Both the position numbers and the translations under genes were made by a program. From assembly GCA_017512985.1 (NCBI GenBank), contig JAFWEJ010000007.1:27394-91393 (forward strand): DNA of 64,000 bases, given 5' to 3'. The DNA comes from Clostridia bacterium (GTDB lineage: Bacteria > Bacillota > Clostridia > Christensenellales > Aristaeellaceae). Below the pieces are notes generated by a model. That model was not told the DNA's origin and made no database searches. It saw nothing but the letters and a program-made list of their open reading frames with translations. Shown here in pieces: positions 24,123 through 34,633 of this stretch; the first letter of the stretch is position 1; each line of letters begins with the position of its first letter.

Positions 24123-25031
24123 TCAGTTCAGGAACTGTCCCTCTTCTTCCCCGTCCCGGATCCTCCGGGCCGCCACAATCCGCCGGTCTGTATCCTTGTC
24201 CACGCAGGTCACCAGAAGCAGGATCTGGTCGTCAATCCTGACGTCCGCCGGCTCGTCCAGCACAGATACGTCCTTAAGGACGTCTATCGCGCGCGTCCGC
24301 TCATCCGTACGCATGGAGCTCAGGCTGAAGAAGTCCAGATAATTCGGGGCTCCTTCCTCGGTGCTGACGATCCCTTCGGAAAAGACCACATACCGCCCCT
24401 CTTCATACAGCGTATCAAAGCGGATCAGGCGGTTTTTCCGGAAGAAGTCCCCGTTTTCATACTTTCGAAGCCAGCCGAAGCGGGATTCGTCCCGCATATT
24501 GTGGCCGTACAGGATCAGGGTATAAGGCCTCATCTGCAGCGATATGTTCTCGTCCAGGAAAACCGTTCCGCTGACGTTCTTCCGTCCGGAAACGTCATGG
24601 TCCATATAGTATTCATTGTCACGCTGCGTTACCGCTTCGTCCTGCATTTTTCCGATGCTCAGCCAGCCGATGATGTCCCCGTTTTCTTTTCTCAGCGCCT
24701 TAAAGCGTTCGCTGACCGTCCGGCCGGGATTGTCCGGATACATGGAGCGTTTCAGGCGGGTGACCTTTACCGCGCCCGGTTCTTCCGGCGCGTATGTCGT
24801 TTCGCCCTCCGCCTTCACCGGCTGTTCTTCCTCCGGCTCAGGCGTCTCTGCCCCGGTTTTCGGCGGCATGGTCGGAATCGCCGTCACGTCTTCCGCGTGC
24901 CGGATTTTCCGCAGCTGCTCTTCCGCCTGTTTCCCGGCCTGCTGCGTACTGAAATGGCCGGCTATCCGGAAGGCGCTGAACACGGCCAGCGCGAGGCAGA
25001 GAATCAGGATAACCAGGTCTTTTTTCTTCAT
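24123..25031 (-). CDS. Class B sortase
   Basis: A 302-residue membrane-anchored transpeptidase. An N-terminal helix (DLVILILCLALAVFSAF) is followed by a ~90-residue linker rich in Glu and Pro. The catalytic domain has the class B hallmarks: the ENGDIIGWLSI and RDNEYYMDHDVSG segments, catalytic His177 in YGHNM, Cys276 in LLLVTC and Arg283/284 in DRRIV. It cleaves a C-terminal sorting motif and links the protein to the cell wall. The ATG at 25031 overlaps the stop of the Cna_B gene as ATGA and has an AGGAG site inside the end of that gene, so the two are translationally coupled. The neighbouring protein ends in IPKTG, its likely substrate. Confidence 0.9.
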   Translation of the reverse strand: MKKKDLVILILCLALAVFSAFRIAGHFSTQQAGKQAEEQLRKIRHAEDVTAIPTMPPKTGAETPEPEEEQPVKAEGETTYAPEEPGAVKVTRLKRSMYPDNPGRTVSERFKALRKENGDIIGWLSIGKMQDEAVTQRDNEYYMDHDVSGRKNVSGTVFLDENISLQMRPYTLILYGHNMRDESRFGWLRKYENGDFFRKNRLIRFDTLYEEGRYVVFSEGIVSTEEGAPNYLDFFSLSSMRTDERTRAIDVLKDVSVLDEPADVRIDDQILLLVTCVDKDTDRRIVAARRIRDGEEEGQFLN

Positions 25032-28000
25032 TTTCTGTTTCTCCTGACGCGCCGGACCGTCAGTACGGCGCCTGCTGAACCGAGGAGCGACAGGATGATC
25101 CATATCGGCAGACGCGTATTGTCGCCTGTCTTCGGAATCTTGTAGTTGATGATCGTACCGCCGTTATAGCAGCGGTCTGTCACATTCGCCCAGACGCCTG
25201 TGTTCTCATACCGGACTTTGTAGCCCTTCGGCACGTCTTCCACGATATAGTAATCCGCTTCATAGGGGAACCAGGCTTCATAGCGCCATTCATTTTCACT
25301 GATGACTTTCTTGTTGAATTTCTTGCTGATCACCTTTCCGTTCTGGTCGTACAGGGTCCAGCTGATGCTGTCCCCGTGCGCGCCGCTCCACTTTTTGGTG
25401 AAGGTAAACTTGTAAACGTATGGTGAGTCTTTATTCCATTTTGCCGTAAATGTGTGATCCTCTGTCACCGTATAGCTGTCGCCCGGATCATACCTGGATC
25501 CTTCCCAGTACAGGAATGAGTAGCCTTCGCGGGTCGGTTCCTCACGGATGGTGATCTCTTCGCCGTAACGGTGCAGGGTGCTTACGGGATCCTTGCTTCC
25601 GTCCAGTCTTCCGCCGTTCGGATCGTAGGTGATCACATATCCGGGGCTGAAGAAAATCCGCAGCACCAGGGATCCGTCGGACTTCACCGTGCCGGTGAAG
25701 ACGTTCTCCGCCGTTTCGTCCAGGAGATACCTTTCCCTGCCGGGCGTCTTGTCCGCGTCGGTCACACTGACCTTTCGGCTGATCACGTCTTCCCTTTCCT
25801 CCACGACGTTCGGATCATCCGGATAGTTTCCGCCTTCCTTGTAGTACCATTCCACCCGGTACCTGCACCGGACAGGCCTGTTGATCAGGTCATATCCGCT
25901 TACAGTCGTGGTATAGTCCTGTACCGGTTCTTCCTCCACGGTGTAGACAATCTTCCGGCCGTTTTCTTTTTCAGGCAGGTCATAGAAATGATATTTCCAG
26001 TCCTGTTCGGCGGTAACAGTCTGGGAGTCAGTCTTCTCGCCGTCCGCCAGCAGGTTGACGACAATGGCGGAAGGCCGCAGCTTGTCGGCGTTGTTCTCGT
26101 CCTCCCATATTTTTTCTCCCCTGACAATCACCGTTCCGGGCACATGGACGTTGGTGATGTTGTACCCGGATATCACCATGCGGTAGCTGGAGACCGGCGC
26201 TTCACTGACCGTATAGCTGACCGGTTTCCCGTGATCATAATACACCGGAACGTTTTCGAAGCTGTACAGCCAGCGTCCGTCGCCGTCCGCGGTTACGGTC
26301 CGGCGGTCAACCTCGCTGCCGTTGGCGGACAGGATCACCGTAATGGAAGACGGCCGGATGCAGTCCCGGTCCCCGTCGTCGTCCCAGGATTTCTCTCCGC
26401 TGATGGTCGTGGTCTCCGGAACGTGGGTATTGGTGATGTTTGTTCCCGAGATCCGCATGACGTATCCGCCGACGTATTCCTCTGTGACGGTATAGCTGAT
26501 CTCCGTACCGCCGGCTCTGTATTTCCTCAGGTTCTGGAAGCAGTATGTCCAGCGTCCGTCGTCGTCCGGCGTGACGGTCTGCCGCTTCACCTGCGTGCCG
26601 TCCGCGGACAGGATCACCGTGATGCTTTGCGGCCGCCTGCCGTCCCGGTCGTCGTCGTCGTCCCAGGTTTTTTCGCCGCTGATCTCAATCGTTTCCGGCG
26701 TGTGGGTGTTGGTGATGTTCATGCCGGAAACCGTCGGATAGTACCCGGATACCGATTCCTCGGTGGCGTAATAGGTAATCTTCTTCCCGGCGTCGTCATA
26801 CTTGGGCACGTCGCTGAATGTGTACAGCCAGCGCCCGTCCGCGTCCGCGGTCACCGTCTGGCTGGCCACTTTTGCGTCGCCCGCGTTCAGGTTTACCGTG
26901 ATGCTTTGCGGCCGTATGCCGTCATTGTCGTTCAGGTCGTCCCAGTGTTTCACGCCGCTGACGTCCAGGGTCTTCTGGGTATTGGTAATGTTGATGGTAA
27001 CGGTTTTCCCGTCGTCCGACGTTTCCGCGTCGGAATATTCGGCCTCATAGTGGTCCGGAACCGGATACTCCCGGATTTCCCATGTGTTCGGCGTGCCGTT
27101 TTCCATCTCGGCAAGGTTCGCGAAGCCGTACTCCCAGTCGTCCGTGGCGGATATGCTGCGGCTGTCTGCTTTCGTGCCGTTCTTCATCAGGATTACGGTA
27201 ATGTTTTCCGGACGGTATCCGTCTTCATTATCGTTGTCGTCCCAGATTTTTTTGCCGACGATGCTGACCGTACCGGGCTCGTGTGTATTTGTAATTGTAA
27301 ACTTCCCGGCGCCTTCGTCATCCTCCGGCCCGTCAATCTCCTTCTCGTAGCCCTCGACCACTTCCTCGTCCACCGTATAGGTGAGTTCGCTGCCGTGATC
27401 GTTTTTCTTCAGGCCGGTGAAGGTGTATGTCCAGCCGTTGGCCTCGCTCAGGTCGGTCGTGGTCGCCACCTCGGGCGTATTCAGGTCCGTGGGCGTCGCG
27501 GCGTAAAGCAGCTTTACAGTAACCTTTTCCGGCCGGATGCCGTCCTGGTTATCGTTGTCCTCCCACTTCTTCTCCACCCTTATGTCAGGCGCTTCCTCCG
27601 GTTCGTGCCTGTTGGTGATGGTGTATTTTACGGTGGCTTTTCCGGTAACCGGTTCGCTGATGGTCTTTTCATAATCCTCAACCGGTTCCTCGTCCACGCT
27701 GTATGTGATCTTCTGCCCGTTTTCATCCTTCTCCGGCAGGTTCGGGAACAGGAATTTCCATCCGGCCGCTTCAGACGTTTCCACCTGCATCGGCTCAAGG
27801 TCTGTGCTCGTCGCCGGAACCAGGCCGCCCGGCGTCGCCGGCTGGCCGTTCGCCAGCAGGTTCACCGTCACCTTGTCCGGGCGTTTCCCGTCGCGGTCGT
27901 CGTCGTCATCCCAGACTTTTTTGCCGGAAACAGTCACTATCCCGGGCGTAACCCAGGTATTGGTGATCTCCCGGCCGTCGATGTCCTGGTCATACTTGTC

Positions 28001-31000
28001 CGCGAATCCCTCCGGCAGCGTCTCGCTCAGGATCTTCGCGTCCTTCACGGGATCTTCGTCGTCGTCATCGTCGTCGTCATCGCCGGCGTCGCCGGCGTTT
28101 CCTTCGCTGTTTTCGTCCTCCTTTGCCTTCATATACTCATTCAGGTCCAGCGTCCAGTCGCTCTTGCCTTCGAAGTCTTCCTTTCTCAGCTCAATGGTCT
28201 CCGTCTGCGTTGAGCCGTCCTTCATGGTCAGCTCGACCTCAAGGGAGATGAAATCCGGGATCACCATATCGGTTTTTCCGGCCCAGTGCTTTACAATTTC
28301 AACAGTATCCGGTAAATCCGGCAGCTTAATCTTGACGTTGATTACGTTGGCGGCCATTTCCCAGTCTTCCAGGGCAATGGGCAGGCCTTCCGGCACGATA
28401 TCCTTGATCAGGTCATTCAGTTTGTCCAGGACAAAGTCCAGCAGTTCGCCGGTGATTTTCCCGGCGATGGTGGAGTCGTCCAGGTCAAACAGGCCTTTGA
28501 TCATACTGGCGTCAGCCAGGTTCCCGTAGGCCTTGCCCGGAATGCTGATGTAGTTGCCGAAGGGCGTCCAGGATCCCGGCAGGTCGATCTGGAAGATGTA
28601 TTTGATGAGCTGGCGGAGAATCTCGCTGGAGAGTTCCGCGCCTTTGTATTCCACCGGGAAACCCAGGGTGTATTTCTTGGCGGTGAAGTGGGTTGCCCAG
28701 TCGCTGTCCTCGTCCACCTTGGCCACCGACACCTTGATGCCTTCCGCCAGGCCGAAGATGTCCAGGTCAATTCCCGCAATCAGTTCACTGACCAGGTTCA
28801 CGGGATTGATGCCGCCCGACACCAGGTTATTGAAATCGTCCAGCAGGGATGTCAGTTTGAACAGCGGCAGCTGGATTTTCTCCAGCTTACTGACAAGATC
28901 GCCCGCTCCGGGAACTTTATCCGCGTTCGCTATCGCGTCCGCGTCCACATTGAACAGCAGCACCACCCAGGCGCTGTCCGGCTTGTCGTCGTCATCCCCG
29001 CCGGGAATGAACCAGCGCTTGGTGAGGTCGATCTCCGAGATCGCCGTGTTCGTAATGGTATATTTGTTTCCGTCCTTTTCATAGGAAACCTTGTATTTCG
29101 TCTTGTGTTCGTCCACCTGGCCGGACAGGAGGGACGTATAGGCCGCAACCTCGTAAGACACCGTGTTGGTCTCCGGGTCCTTCTCTTCGCCTTCCTCTTT
29201 TTCCGGCTTGTCCCCGTCGTCCCCGTCAAAGACGATCCGGTCGTCGTCCTTCGCAAACTGAATCTTCTCCATCAGTTTGCTGAAGATGTTCTCTTCCGTT
29301 GCGTCCAGCTTTTCAGCCAGCTTGTCATAATTCTCGTCCGCGGCGTTGCGGATTTCCTCCGGCAGGCCGTTAATCCATTCTTTTCCCGTATCTTTCAGCC
29401 TGCCGATCCATTCGTCAAACTTGTCCTTCGCCTGGCCGGCGTAATCGTTCGCCATTTCCTGCAGGGTAAAGAGCAGGCCGCTCTTCGGCGAAAGCTCCCG
29501 GACGCGGTATTCGATTTCCTCCTGCTCGGCGGAACCTTCCTTCTTCCGGTACTTCGGGACCTGGACCGTTTTCTCCCAGCTTTCGGTTTCGTTTCCTTCG
29601 TCGTCCTTTGTTTTGCCCAGTTCGATCTTCTGGACGGTCTTCCACTTTTTCCCGTCGCTGTCCTCTTTCGACTGGATCACCACTTCGATGGTTTCGGGAT
29701 GGTCTTTGTTTTCAATGTCGGCGTCCCATTCTTTTTTCACGGTGATGCCGTCGGACACGGTGTTGGTGAAGGTCACGGTGTTGTCCGCGGCTTCGGTCAG
29801 CTGGTCTTCATCGTCTCCCTCGCCGCTTCCGCTGTCCGGTTCGTCTTCCGATCCGGATTCATCCTTGGTCGCGTCATGCAGGAGGCAGCGGATGTCCTTC
29901 TCGTCTTCGATCACGTTGCCTTCATCGTCCATCTTCGGGGCGACGACGATGATGATTTCCCAGACGTGTTCGTCATAGATCCAGTTTTCGCTTTCTCCTT
30001 TCACTTCCGAAAGCTTGTACAGGTAGACGCCGTCATTTTCGAAGAGGAAGTTCAGCGGCTGTTCGCCGGCTCCGGTAATCGTAAATTCATCGGTGCCCGC
30101 CGCCAGTTCCTTCGGCATGGGGGAGCTCCGGCCGGACCCTTCGGAGTCGTTCAGCGCGGCAAATTTGAATTTGAATTGTTCCTGCAGTCCTTCGGTGTCC
30201 TCCATGCCCTTGATGTCTTTTTTGACCTTCAGGCAGTAATGGCCCGTCAGGGTATTGGTGATGTCGCAGGTCCAGGTGCCGGTCTGCCCGTCAAAGTTGG
30301 TCCATGTGCCGCTGTTTTCGTCATAATTGTTCCATTGTTTCGTGACGGGATCAAAATCGGCGCTGTATCCGGCGGTATAGCCGGGAATCCCGCTCTCCGC
30401 CACATAGTACATGATCTCCGTCTCGATGCCCGCGTCGTCCGTTTCATACCGGGGCAGTCCGGTCACGTTCCACTTCCAGCCGTCCGCCTCCGTAACCGTG
30501 ACTGTGCGTACAAGTTCGTCGTGGTGGTTGATGACGGAAATGCTGATCTGCTCCGGCCTGTATTCGGTATTGCTGTCTTTTTCGTTCCAGGTTTTCTGTC
30601 CGCTCAGGGAAACGTAGTTCGGGTCGCCTGCCATTACCCACCGGTTCATAATCACATACGTGTAATCCCAGGACTTGTCTGTAACCGGAAGCTGCGCATT
30701 GTTTCCCTGGCGGATCTCCGCGACAAAAGCGTCCTGCTGGTCCGCTCCGCCCTCGCCGGCCATCCCTTCGAAGGGCTCCTCCTCAAGCGTATAGGTATAC
30801 AGGTGTCCGTCTTCATCCAGGCGCTTAAGCCGCCGTCCCCCGTTATCCGTCCGGAACCATTCGAATCTCAGGTCTTTGTAGTAGTTTCCGCTGTCAGCGT
30901 ACTGCCTGAAAGTCTCTGCCGCCGGTTTCGCGAGCGTCTGCCGGTTGATCTCGATGCCGTCCCGCTTCAGCACGATATCCAGGGTGTCCGGAATGCTGTC

Positions 31001-34000
31001 GTAACCTTCCATGTTCGGTCCGAGATGCCAGATTTTCGCGCCCCCGAAGTTCACATTCTTCTGCAGCATATTGGTCACGGTCAGCGTATAATACGGAATC
31101 TGGTTCACGATTCTGACGTCCAGCTCGCCGTAGACGGGAATAAAGGTCAGGTCCGTGGCGCTGTTCAGCCCCGCGACGTCTTCCTCAATGCTGAATGCCG
31201 CGGCTGCCTCCTCCGGCGTGGTGCCTGCAGGAAGGTCCTTTGTCCAGGTATATTTTTCATGTTTTTCCAGCGCAATCTGCTGCGTCACGGGGCTGCCCTG
31301 CCCGGAGTCCGTCAGGGTTACGGTAACGGCAGGCCACATTTCATAGTACGGAGTATATGCCTCGTCCCACACCTTCTGGATCCTGAGCCGTGGACCGTAT
31401 TCCCAGGTCCACCTGTTCACGACGTCCGTGCCGTATACCTCGGACCAGTAACGGGACGCGTCCGGATAATCGGCCGGAAACTCTTCCGTGACGGTATAGT
31501 CGTACAGTGCCGTGTCGATATCGTCCCGGGTCATCGTCCAGGTCCACATGACCCGTTCGGCGACAGACGCGTTCTGGTCAGGCCGGTTGAGGATGACGGT
31601 GTCAACCTCCCGGCGCACGGTTCCGTCCAGCTCTGTTTCAAAGACATGGAGCGTGATCTTTTCCGGATAGGAAGGATTGTACGCGTCCGGCACCCAGTAC
31701 TTGACGCCGCCGATCGTACGGCGGTCTTCCCCCTCCCTGATGTTGATGACCGTCGCCGTCAGCATATAATCTTCATAAACCGTGTGGGCTTTCCCGGGAA
31801 TGGAAACATAATTATGCTCGTCCATCTGGACCGACGTTTCGATCAGGTATTCGTTTTCCATCACCCGGTCGACAATGACCGCGTTCAGTTCCGAGGCCAG
31901 GTATTCCTGCGGAATCCCGTTTTTGTATTTCCGGATGGTGAAGAAGCCGGACCAGCTGTTGTCCGGCGTCGCCCGGCAGACCGCGACGCTGCGCTCCGGA
32001 ATATGCGGAAGGTCCAGGTCCAGTTCGCCGTCGGCAACCAGGTCCGCCAGGGCCACCGTGTCGCCCCGGAGCGGATCGGTCACCAGGGTATAGTTCGCCC
32101 CGGTGCCCCAGGAGGGATCCGGCCTGGACAGCAGCGCCAGGTAAACCTCGTCCGGACGTTCCTCCTCCGGTACGTTTTCCCACCGCTTATACAGGTCCAC
32201 GTCATATACGGCGGTGAACCGGACGACGGTCTTGTCCCTGTCCACGCGTTCGGAATACTCAGCCGTGTATTTGGTCTGGTGATCCGGAACCAGGTTTCCG
32301 TTCCGGTCCAGCCCGGCGCCGACGTCGAAGACCGCTCCGGCAAATCCATAGGGGGGTAGGTCGTCGTCCAGCGCGTCATGGATGGTCGCGTAATCAGTGT
32401 CCAGCGCGCGGATGCGGTACTGAACGGGCATAAGCACGCCGTCCACGGACTCATATCTGGGCAGGGCGAACTTCGTCCACCAGTTTGTCCTGCTGTCCAG
32501 GTCGCTGCGCAGGATGGTCATCGTAGGATATCCGTATATATCGTCCGCCATGGTCCAGCGTTCACCGTTCCAGCGCTGCGCCTCCACCAGCACTTCATCC
32601 GGCACGTCGATTCCGTCCGCGTCCACGTCCCAGACCAGCTGCACGGACATTTCCCGCACCGGGTCCATATCCAGCACGATATCCACGGGATCGTTGTCGC
32701 CCCGTTTCATGTCGGAAGGCTGGATACCGCTGCCGTAGACATCCTCCCCTTCAACCAGCGCGTGCGCCATGATTTCATAGCGCGTCCGGGCCTGGTAGGG
32801 CAGGTAGATGAAGGCCTTGCCGTCGCTCTTCGTCGTGTCCCGGGTCAACGCCGGCTGCTCTGTCTGCGTCCAGGCTGGATAAACCTCAAAGCCCTCTGCG
32901 GGCAGTCTGTGGGCCTGGTCATACCAGACCCTTACAGGCACCCGGTACCAGATATGCGGGCAGGAACCGCTCTTCAGGCCTGTCCTGTTTGTAAGCGAGT
33001 TGTACCATTCCGAAGTATTCAGGACCTTCTCCGGCTCGTTTTTTAATGGAATATCCCAGTCTTTAACAAAGACGTCTATATTCCCTTTAAGGCTGTATGA
33101 TCCCCTGTTGGTGCCCTTGACGGACAGGCAGCCGTCCTGCCCGTTTTCCGTACAGATATGGACGGAAGGAAGGGACCGGTCCGCGGACTGGTCCGGGTCC
33201 AGCAGGTCCTTTTCCCAGCGCGCCTTTGTATAAGTTCCGGCGGTAAAAGACATCGTGAGGGAGACGACCGGGCCGATGTCCTTGTCGATAATCGGGACAT
33301 GGAGTCCCAGGAAACCGCCCTGGTAATCAAATTTTGATCCGATATAAAGGTTGATATCCTTGTTGGCGTACTTTTCAGGCTCCGTGAAATACGCGCCTGC
33401 CGTGCCCACCTCGAACTTTGTATAGTCTATATTGCAGGTATAGTCCTTCAGGTAGGCCGGTCCGATGCCGAAAGACCAGCCGATCCGGTTGTATATGTTG
33501 CCTTCCACATGCACCGGCGTATTGTCGAACGACACGATCAGGGAATATGTCATCTTCAGCGTGACGCTCGCGGGCAGCGGAATACTGATATCCCCGATTT
33601 TTTCCGTCTGCCGTCCGCCGGAGGAACCTGTGCTCGTCAGGTCAAACTTTCCCTTGACCGCCAGGTACAGCACCAGGTTGAACCGGAAGTTCCAGGGCTT
33701 GAGGCAGATATCCGTGTCCAGGTCGCTGTTGCCCAGGTCCGGCAGGAAATCGTATACCCGGCCGGACCAGTTGGTTCCGGATACATTCTTATGGAGCGGA
33801 TTGGTCAGCCCCCTCGTTGCCGGCGGCGCGCCGCGGAGCTTTGCACCGGTTTCCTTCCCGGATCCGCCCCCGTCGGACATTTCCACAGATGGGGAGAAAG
33901 CGAGCTGCCCGTCGCTGAACAGCTGGTTCATGGTCAGCGAATCCGTATCCGCCAGGCGGATGACAAGGCTCCCGTTCCCCTCCGCCGGTTCTCCGTCAAA

Positions 34001-34522
34001 GATCAGGACAGTATCGTCGGTGACTTTGTCCCCCAGCAGGACGATGCCTGTCCTTCCGGCCAGTTTTTCCCCGGGAACCGCCGGGGTCAGCTCGGCTGTG
34101 CGCCGGTCTTCGGAATATATAACGGTATATGCCGCCGCTTCGTCCTGCGGGATCACAAGAATGGATTCCCGGTAGACCAGGTAATTCTGTTCTCCGCCGT
34201 CCCCGTCTTCCTGAAACATGCGGAGCCTCGGCGAATCCCCGTATTCCGCCAGGGAATGCTCCTCAACCGGGTATTCCGCCAGGGAGGGGTCTTCTGCCTC
34301 CGGATCTTCCCCGGCGTTCATCCGCTCGATCGAACGGTTGATCATGTTCACAAAGACGCGTGAAACCACGCTGTCCGAATCCGTTTCAGCCGTAACAGTC
34401 AGCTCCGGCGTAACGTTTCCGCCCTGTTCAGCCCCGGCTGCGCACGGTAAAGCCACCCATGCCAGTACCGTCAGCGATATCAGGAGGCACAGGATCAGGA
34501 TATTTTTCCGAAAACAGTTCAT
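25028..34522 (-). CDS. Giant Cna_B-repeat surface protein with IPKTG sorting signal
   Basis: 3164 residues. Signal peptide: residues 1-31 (NILILCLLISLTVLAW...). The N-terminal ~600 residues contain no repeat I can name. From ~620 to ~2180, several Cna_B-like beta domains are separated by long insertions, including very acidic runs (for example seven Asp in a row near 2155). Residues ~2190-2880 hold seven consecutive Cna_B domains, each starting with a G-x-K-x-W-D-D pattern. Then comes an InlB-type B repeat (YVITYDPNGG...GYSFLYWEG) and a final Cna_B/SpaA-like domain. The C-terminus has IPKTG (3129-3133), a hydrophobic helix and RRVRRNRK. Cna_B domains are usually stabilised by Lys-Asn isopeptide bonds. 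The likely role is an adhesin or stalk fixed to the wall by the coupled class B sortase. Confidence 0.9.
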   Translation of the reverse strand: MNCFRKNILILCLLISLTVLAWVALPCAAGAEQGGNVTPELTVTAETDSDSVVSRVFVNMINRSIERMNAGEDPEAEDPSLAEYPVEEHSLAEYGDSPRLRMFQEDGDGGEQNYLVYRESILVIPQDEAAAYTVIYSEDRRTAELTPAVPGEKLAGRTGIVLLGDKVTDDTVLIFDGEPAEGNGSLVIRLADTDSLTMNQLFSDGQLAFSPSVEMSDGGGSGKETGAKLRGAPPATRGLTNPLHKNVSGTNWSGRVYDFLPDLGNSDLDTDICLKPWNFRFNLVLYLAVKGKFDLTSTGSSGGRQTEKIGDISIPLPASVTLKMTYSLIVSFDNTPVHVEGNIYNRIGWSFGIGPAYLKDYTCNIDYTKFEVGTAGAYFTEPEKYANKDINLYIGSKFDYQGGFLGLHVPIIDKDIGPVVSLTMSFTAGTYTKARWEKDLLDPDQSADRSLPSVHICTENGQDGCLSVKGTNRGSYSLKGNIDVFVKDWDIPLKNEPEKVLNTSEWYNSLTNRTGLKSGSCPHIWYRVPVRVWYDQAHRLPAEGFEVYPAWTQTEQPALTRDTTKSDGKAFIYLPYQARTRYEIMAHALVEGEDVYGSGIQPSDMKRGDNDPVDIVLDMDPVREMSVQLVWDVDADGIDVPDEVLVEAQRWNGERWTMADDIYGYPTMTILRSDLDSRTNWWTKFALPRYESVDGVLMPVQYRIRALDTDYATIHDALDDDLPPYGFAGAVFDVGAGLDRNGNLVPDHQTKYTAEYSERVDRDKTVVRFTAVYDVDLYKRWENVPEEERPDEVYLALLSRPDPSWGTGANYTLVTDPLRGDTVALADLVADGELDLDLPHIPERSVAVCRATPDNSWSGFFTIRKYKNGIPQEYLASELNAVIVDRVMENEYLIETSVQMDEHNYVSIPGKAHTVYEDYMLTATVINIREGEDRRTIGGVKYWVPDAYNPSYPEKITLHVFETELDGTVRREVDTVILNRPDQNASVAERVMWTWTMTRDDIDTALYDYTVTEEFPADYPDASRYWSEVYGTDVVNRWTWEYGPRLRIQKVWDEAYTPYYEMWPAVTVTLTDSGQGSPVTQQIALEKHEKYTWTKDLPAGTTPEEAAAAFSIEEDVAGLNSATDLTFIPVYGELDVRIVNQIPYYTLTVTNMLQKNVNFGGAKIWHLGPNMEGYDSIPDTLDIVLKRDGIEINRQTLAKPAAETFRQYADSGNYYKDLRFEWFRTDNGGRRLKRLDEDGHLYTYTLEEEPFEGMAGEGGADQQDAFVAEIRQGNNAQLPVTDKSWDYTYVIMNRWVMAGDPNYVSLSGQKTWNEKDSNTEYRPEQISISVINHHDELVRTVTVTEADGWKWNVTGLPRYETDDAGIETEIMYYVAESGIPGYTAGYSADFDPVTKQWNNYDENSGTWTNFDGQTGTWTCDITNTLTGHYCLKVKKDIKGMEDTEGLQEQFKFKFAALNDSEGSGRSSPMPKELAAGTDEFTITGAGEQPLNFLFENDGVYLYKLSEVKGESENWIYDEHVWEIIIVVAPKMDDEGNVIEDEKDIRCLLHDATKDESGSEDEPDSGSGEGDDEDQLTEAADNTVTFTNTVSDGITVKKEWDADIENKDHPETIEVVIQSKEDSDGKKWKTVQKIELGKTKDDEGNETESWEKTVQVPKYRKKEGSAEQEEIEYRVRELSPKSGLLFTLQEMANDYAGQAKDKFDEWIGRLKDTGKEWINGLPEEIRNAADENYDKLAEKLDATEENIFSKLMEKIQFAKDDDRIVFDGDDGDKPEKEEGEEKDPETNTVSYEVAAYTSLLSGQVDEHKTKYKVSYEKDGNKYTITNTAISEIDLTKRWFIPGGDDDDKPDSAWVVLLFNVDADAIANADKVPGAGDLVSKLEKIQLPLFKLTSLLDDFNNLVSGGINPVNLVSELIAGIDLDIFGLAEGIKVSVAKVDEDSDWATHFTAKKYTLGFPVEYKGAELSSEILRQLIKYIFQIDLPGSWTPFGNYISIPGKAYGNLADASMIKGLFDLDDSTIAGKITGELLDFVLDKLNDLIKDIVPEGLPIALEDWEMAANVINVKIKLPDLPDTVEIVKHWAGKTDMVIPDFISLEVELTMKDGSTQTETIELRKEDFEGKSDWTLDLNEYMKAKEDENSEGNAGDAGDDDDDDDDEDPVKDAKILSETLPEGFADKYDQDIDGREITNTWVTPGIVTVSGKKVWDDDDDRDGKRPDKVTVNLLANGQPATPGGLVPATSTDLEPMQVETSEAAGWKFLFPNLPEKDENGQKITYSVDEEPVEDYEKTISEPVTGKATVKYTITNRHEPEEAPDIRVEKKWEDNDNQDGIRPEKVTVKLLYAATPTDLNTPEVATTTDLSEANGWTYTFTGLKKNDHGSELTYTVDEEVVEGYEKEIDGPEDDEGAGKFTITNTHEPGTVSIVGKKIWDDNDNEDGYRPENITVILMKNGTKADSRSISATDDWEYGFANLAEMENGTPNTWEIREYPVPDHYEAEYSDAETSDDGKTVTINITNTQKTLDVSGVKHWDDLNDNDGIRPQSITVNLNAGDAKVASQTVTADADGRWLYTFSDVPKYDDAGKKITYYATEESVSGYYPTVSGMNITNTHTPETIEISGEKTWDDDDDRDGRRPQSITVILSADGTQVKRQTVTPDDDGRWTYCFQNLRKYRAGGTEISYTVTEEYVGGYVMRISGTNITNTHVPETTTISGEKSWDDDGDRDCIRPSSITVILSANGSEVDRRTVTADGDGRWLYSFENVPVYYDHGKPVSYTVSEAPVSSYRMVISGYNITNVHVPGTVIVRGEKIWEDENNADKLRPSAIVVNLLADGEKTDSQTVTAEQDWKYHFYDLPEKENGRKIVYTVEEEPVQDYTTTVSGYDLINRPVRCRYRVEWYYKEGGNYPDDPNVVEEREDVISRKVSVTDADKTPGRERYLLDETAENVFTGTVKSDGSLVLRIFFSPGYVITYDPNGGRLDGSKDPVSTLHRYGEEITIREEPTREGYSFLYWEGSRYDPGDSYTVTEDHTFTAKWNKDSPYVYKFTFTKKWSGAHGDSISWTLYDQNGKVISKKFNKKVISENEWRYEAWFPYEADYYIVEDVPKGYKVRYENTGVWANVTDRCYNGGTIINYKIPKTGDNTRLPIWIILSLLGSAGAVLTVRRVRRNRK

Positions 34523-34605
34523 AATCAGTCTTCACCTGCTCTGCGTCAGCATTTTGGTGCTGAACAGATAATACATATTGTATAAGGTTACAAAGAAACA
34601 TCTTA

Positions 34606-34633
34606 TTTATACCATATATTGGGTATGCCGCAA
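34606..34633 (-). promoter_or_regulatory. Candidate promoter of the giant Cna_B gene
   Basis: On the minus strand, TTGCGG (34633-34628) and TATAAA (34611-34606) are spaced 16 bases apart, about 85 bases ahead of the start codon. The intergenic region 34523-34797 is AT-rich and serves both the giant gene and luxS; no convincing luxS promoter was found. Confidence 0.45.

Noticed and set aside
28688-32359. A 1223-codon open frame on the plus strand, antisense to the giant Cna_B gene
   Set aside because: It has no ribosome binding site or domain signature, and its composition (Val, His, Arg, Phe rich) is what the complement of Asp/Glu/Thr-rich coding DNA yields. The minus-strand gene is well supported.
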